Assembly (NCBI RefSeq): GCF_015074785.1
Contig: NZ_CP042464.1
Coordinates: forward strand, 3,163,001-3,227,000
Length of the DNA: 64,000 nucleotides
DNA from: Segatella copri
GTDB taxonomy: Bacteria; Bacteroidota; Bacteroidia; Bacteroidales; Bacteroidaceae
Reading direction: 5' to 3'
Each line of letters opens with the position of its first letter. The stretch's first letter is position 1. Positions 60,720-64,000 of this stretch are shown one piece after another. The position numbers were made by a program, and so were the translations under genes. Under the pieces are notes generated by a model. That model worked only from the letters and a program-made list of their open reading frames with translations. It ran no database searches and was not told the origin of the DNA.

Positions 60720-63700
60720 TTATTTCTCATTTCTCTTTGTTTCAGCATACTCGCTAGGCGACATGCCATAGTGTTTTTTGAACACGGTAGAGAAGTGGGT
60801 CTGGTTGTTGAAACCTACAGAGTAGGCTACCTGCGTGATATTAATCTGCCCCTCTTCGATGAGTCGTGCCGCCTGTTCCAGTCGGAGGTTACGGATAAAT
60901 TCTCCGGCAGAAACACCAGCAATCTCCTTCAGCTTACGGTGGAGCTGTGCGCGGCTGATGCCTACCTCCTCGGTAAGTTTCTCTACATTGAGGTCGGGAT
61001 CGGCAAGGTGGGCGTTGATATATTTCATCACGCGTTCCATCAGGGCATCGTTGTTGCCCTTTACCTGAATCTGCTCAATTTTCGCCTTCTGACCCTGTGC
61101 TCCGCTGTATTTGCCGCGGATACGTCGCACATTATCCACCAGGTTGTCGATAAGGATATGCAGCTCTTCCATGTCGAAAGGCTTTGCCAGGAAAGCATCG
61201 GCTCCTCTGCGAAGTCCCTCCAACCGCTGTTCCACCTCGCTCTTCGAGGTGAGCAGGATGACTGGAATATCGCTGATGTTGCTGTTACTCTTGATGTTCT
61301 TGAGCATGGTGATTCCATCCATCTCCGGCATCATCACATCGCTTATCACGAGGTCGTACTTGCCGGTGAGCAGCATCTTCAAACCTTCCTTGCCGTTGCA
61401 GGCATGCTCAAAGCGGTACCAGTCGCTCAGTTCTGTCTTGATGTATTGGGCAATCTCGCTGTCATCGTCAACTATCAGGATATTGAAGTTGCGGTTAGCC
61501 TGTACTTTCTTTTTGGTAATCTCCTGCTCCTTCTTGTCTTCTTCTTCCAGTATCTCGCCTGGCTGCAGATGGCTGTTGCCCAGCGGAATGCTTACTTCGA
61601 AGCAGGAACCCTTGATGCCGTCGGTACGGTTGTAGGCCTTGATTTTGCCTCCGTGCATTTCTACAAATGCCTTACAGAGGTTGAGCCCGATACCGGTTCC
61701 TTCGATATGGAGACCGCTGCTGTTGTTTCCCTGATAGAAACGTTCGAAGAGGCGGTCGGTCTTCTCTTCTTTCAGTCCGATGCCTGTATCTTCTACCCTG
61801 ATGATGGCATTCTTTTCGTCTTTGCCTATGATAACAGTAATCTCGCCGCCATCAAAGGTATACTTCATGGCATTGGAGAGCAGGTTGGAGATAACCTTGT
61901 CGAAGTTGATGCGGTCTATCCAAACCTTCAGCTTGTCTTTATCGCTGCTGAGGCTTTCGTCTTCTTTGAGCGAAAGGGTGATGTTGCGCTCCTGTGCATT
62001 GAAGCGGTAGAGCGATACGATGCCATGCAGGAAATCCTTGAGCGGAGTCTCCTGGCAATGGAGATGCATCTGGTTCTTGTCTATCTTTCGCTCATCAAGT
62101 ATCTGGTTTACCAGAAGCAGGAGGCGCTGGGCATTGCGGTCGATGGTATCGATATCCTGTTTGCTTTCGGCATCTGTTAATCTTGTTTTCAGCTTGTTGA
62201 GCGGCCCCATGATTAATGTCAGCGGCGAGCGGATATCGTGGGTAGCATTGATGAGGAACTGCATCTTGGTCTCTTCCAGGTCTGCCTTGCGGCGGCGCTC
62301 GTATGTGTAGATGACATACAGGATGACGCTTACTATGATCAGGATATAGAGGAGATATGCCTCGGGTGATGCATACCAAGGGTCGCATACCTTGATGTTG
62401 ATGATGGTAGGATTCTTGGAATATCTGCCATTGCTGGTAGCTCTCACCTCCAGCGTATAGTCGCCCGGTTTCAACTTGTTGAATGCTACGGCATTGGCTC
62501 CCTCATTGGTGCTGTTCCATTTGCCGTCGTTGATGCGGTATTGGAAACTGATATTGTCGGTGTTCCTGTAGTTGAGCAGCGAGAACTCCAGAGTGAATGA
62601 ATTCTGGGAGTAAGGAATGCTGAAGTCTTTGACCATACAGTTGATTGGCTTTCCGTCGATGATGAAGTTGGTGAGATGTACATCTCCCAGTTCCATCTTC
62701 TTGGCTCTGACAACGTCAGGATAGAAGGTTGTGATACCATCACTGGTTCCGAAGGCGATAAGGTCGCTGGCGGTATGCATGGAAGAGCCCAGCACGTACT
62801 CACGGGTAGTAAGTCCGTTGCCGTTGATGTGCCCGATAAACTGTCTGTCCTTCTGTTCATACTGCCAGATGCCCATGGTTGTACTTACCCACAAGTCACC
62901 CTTCCTGTCTTTGATGATGCTGCAGACCTGCTTGCCTTTCAACGCTTCTGCATGAGGGAAGTTCTTCGTCTTGTTGCTCTTTCTGTCAAACAGATAGAGT
63001 CCTTCTTCCGTACCGATGATAATATCGCCGTTCTTTCCTTCGCAGATACCATTTGCCTGTCTGTCTTTCAGAATATTGTGCCATCCGAAATCCTTGAAAC
63101 TGAGTGTTCGGGTATTGAGACAGGAAACTCCATTAGAGGTTCCTATCCATAAATGGCCTGTATGGTCGAGCGCCATGCTTCGCACCCAGTCGTTGCAGAG
63201 AAATCCTTTATCGCCTCTTTGCTGCATATTCAGAACGGTAACCTTGCCGCTTTCCACATTATATATATATAGGCCTTTGCTGTATACAGAAATGTAGAGG
63301 TTGCCCTGTGCATCGTCGGTCATACAGTAGATGCCGGCGCTGGTAAAGGTGAGTTTCTGCTGGTATGTACCTGTATGAGGGTTGTAGCTGTAGAGTGCGC
63401 TGCCATTGCTGATCCAGTAATCGCCACGTCGGTCTTTATAGATGATGCAGGTACCGGCAGGTGACTGGGGATGGGCGATAATCTTGCCTGAAGCGTCAAA
63501 ACAGAACACACCACTGTTCTGTACCGTACACCATGTTTCACCATTCTCGCCTTGTGCAATAGATGAAACGCTGCTTCCGATGATGTAGTTCTGTGCCGAA
63601 AAGCTCCAGCTGTTGAAAGCCTGCTGGCGCTGGTTAATCAGATACAGACCTTTCTTGTAACAGCCTATCCAGAGATTGTTGTCCTTATCTTCGATGATAT

Positions 63701-64000
63701 CGTTGACGAAGGCGGTAGCCAGATTGAAACTGCTGTTGCTGTTCTCCAACTGTTCTACCCTGTTGCTTCCCTTTCTGATCATGAGAACACCATGTTCAGA
63801 GGTACTGATATAAAGGTTGCCTTCGTGGTCGAAGGTAGCATTGTTGATGGTTACATTATTCTGATAACCGCCAAAGTCGTAGCCGGCATCAGCGATGCGG
63901 CCTGTCCGGTAATCATAATAGACGATGCCATACATGCAGACGATGAGCATGGCCTGCGGACGATGCTGGATGAAAGCCACAGGTGCTCCGCATGGCGATT
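60720..64000 (-). CDS. Hybrid two-component system sensor/regulator (5' end outside window)
   Basis: At least 1093 codons are present; the frame is open to the window edge, and the GTG at 63980 is internal. Domains in order are two-component propeller repeats (NNLWIGCYKKGLYL, GHLWIGTSNGVSCL, DLWVSTTMGIWQY), a Y_Y_Y domain, one membrane segment (YLLYILIIVSVILYVIYTY), a histidine kinase with NATHDIRSPLTLIMGPL, a HATPase (NLLSNAMKYTF, DTGIGL), a receiver (ILIVDDDSEIAQY, phospho-Asp in VISDVMMPEMDG) and a C-terminal AraC helix-turn-helix (GISRAQLHRKLKEIAGVSAG). It senses periplasmic oligosaccharide and should activate the adjacent xylan-type genes. Confidence 0.95.
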   Translation of the reverse strand, partial: SPCGAPVAFIQHRPQAMLIVCMYGIVYYDYRTGRIADAGYDFGGYQNNVTINNATFDHEGNLYISTSEHGVLMIRKGSNRVEQLENSNSSFNLATAFVNDIIEDKDNNLWIGCYKKGLYLINQRQQAFNSWSFSAQNYIIGSSVSSIAQGENGETWCTVQNSGVFCFDASGKIIAHPQSPAGTCIIYKDRRGDYWISNGSALYSYNPHTGTYQQKLTFTSAGIYCMTDDAQGNLYISVYSKGLYIYNVESGKVTVLNMQQRGDKGFLCNDWVRSMALDHTGHLWIGTSNGVSCLNTRTLSFKDFGWHNILKDRQANGICEGKNGDIIIGTEEGLYLFDRKSNKTKNFPHAEALKGKQVCSIIKDRKGDLWVSTTMGIWQYEQKDRQFIGHINGNGLTTREYVLGSSMHTASDLIAFGTSDGITTFYPDVVRAKKMELGDVHLTNFIIDGKPINCMVKDFSIPYSQNSFTLEFSLLNYRNTDNISFQYRINDGKWNSTNEGANAVAFNKLKPGDYTLEVRATSNGRYSKNPTIINIKVCDPWYASPEAYLLYILIIVSVILYVIYTYERRRKADLEETKMQFLINATHDIRSPLTLIMGPLNKLKTRLTDAESKQDIDTIDRNAQRLLLLVNQILDERKIDKNQMHLHCQETPLKDFLHGIVSLYRFNAQERNITLSLKEDESLSSDKDKLKVWIDRINFDKVISNLLSNAMKYTFDGGEITVIIGKDEKNAIIRVEDTGIGLKEEKTDRLFERFYQGNNSSGLHIEGTGIGLNLCKAFVEMHGGKIKAYNRTDGIKGSCFEVSIPLGNSHLQPGEILEEEDKKEQEITKKKVQANRNFNILIVDDDSEIAQYIKTELSDWYRFEHACNGKEGLKMLLTGKYDLVISDVMMPEMDGITMLKNIKSNSNISDIPVILLTSKSEVEQRLEGLRRGADAFLAKPFDMEELHILIDNLVDNVRRIRGKYSGAQGQKAKIEQIQVKGNNDALMERVMKYINAHLADPDLNVEKLTEEVGISRAQLHRKLKEIAGVSAGEFIRNLRLEQAARLIEEGQINITQVAYSVGFNNQTHFSTVFKKHYGMSPSEYAETKRNEK

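Noticed and set aside
60771..62180. 469-codon plus-strand ORF opposite the hybrid sensor
   Set aside because: Lies wholly antisense to conserved kinase, receiver and AraC domains.

Overview
The window looks like a chromosome segment of a gut Bacteroidota bacterium, most likely family Prevotellaceae (Prevotella/Segatella-like; inferred, not proven). The grounds are SusC/SusD pairs, a hybrid two-component polysaccharide sensor, lipoprotein signals, and many promoters of the Bacteroidota type (TTTG, 19-20 bases, TAnnTTTG) read directly from the sequence.

Layout. (1) 1-10.5 kb is core: rimP (3' end), nusA, infB, then sufB-sufC-sufD-sufS for Fe-S cluster assembly, then rnhB. (2) 10.6-20.5 kb is a pectin-type polysaccharide utilisation locus: surface lipoprotein, SusD, SusC and a GH28 polygalacturonase. 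Its SusC is split by a one-base frameshift in a run of eight C. (3) 20.7-34.1 kb is mostly housekeeping: tRNA-Leu(CAA), GDP-mannose pyrophosphorylase, HIT protein, GreA, a nuclease-helicase, and purine salvage genes (guanine deaminase, NCS2 permease, xanthine phosphoribosyltransferase). It also holds an esterase fused to a HAD nucleotidase-like domain, an AAA ATPase with a DUF234 nuclease end, and an SGNH esterase.

(4) 34.1-43.7 kb is a decayed accessory island. It carries three copies (one followed by only a stump) of a two-gene cassette: a 47-residue protein followed by a 206-residue protein with ADP-ribosyltransferase-like motifs. Around these lie an ISL3 element with perfect 27-bp ends and an 8-bp target duplication, an IS1380-type element nested inside it, the 3' end of a group II intron, remnants of Rpn, DUF4160, PD-(D/E)XK and SusD genes, and several dispersed repeats. 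(5) 43.7-48.7 kb is a SusC/SusD pair without enzymes. (6) 49-51.4 kb has an internally deleted ATPase remnant, a second DUF234-type ATPase flanked by a 33-bp repeat array and an operator-like palindrome, and a frameshifted secreted protein. (7) 51.6-64 kb is a glucuronoxylan-type locus: SusD, SusC, GH35, GH67 and the hybrid two-component sensor, which runs off the end.

The two observations most worth pursuing are the amplified 47-aa/ART-like cassette, and a set of intergenic tandem arrays that share no sequence but have periods of 11, 22, 33 or 66 bp.
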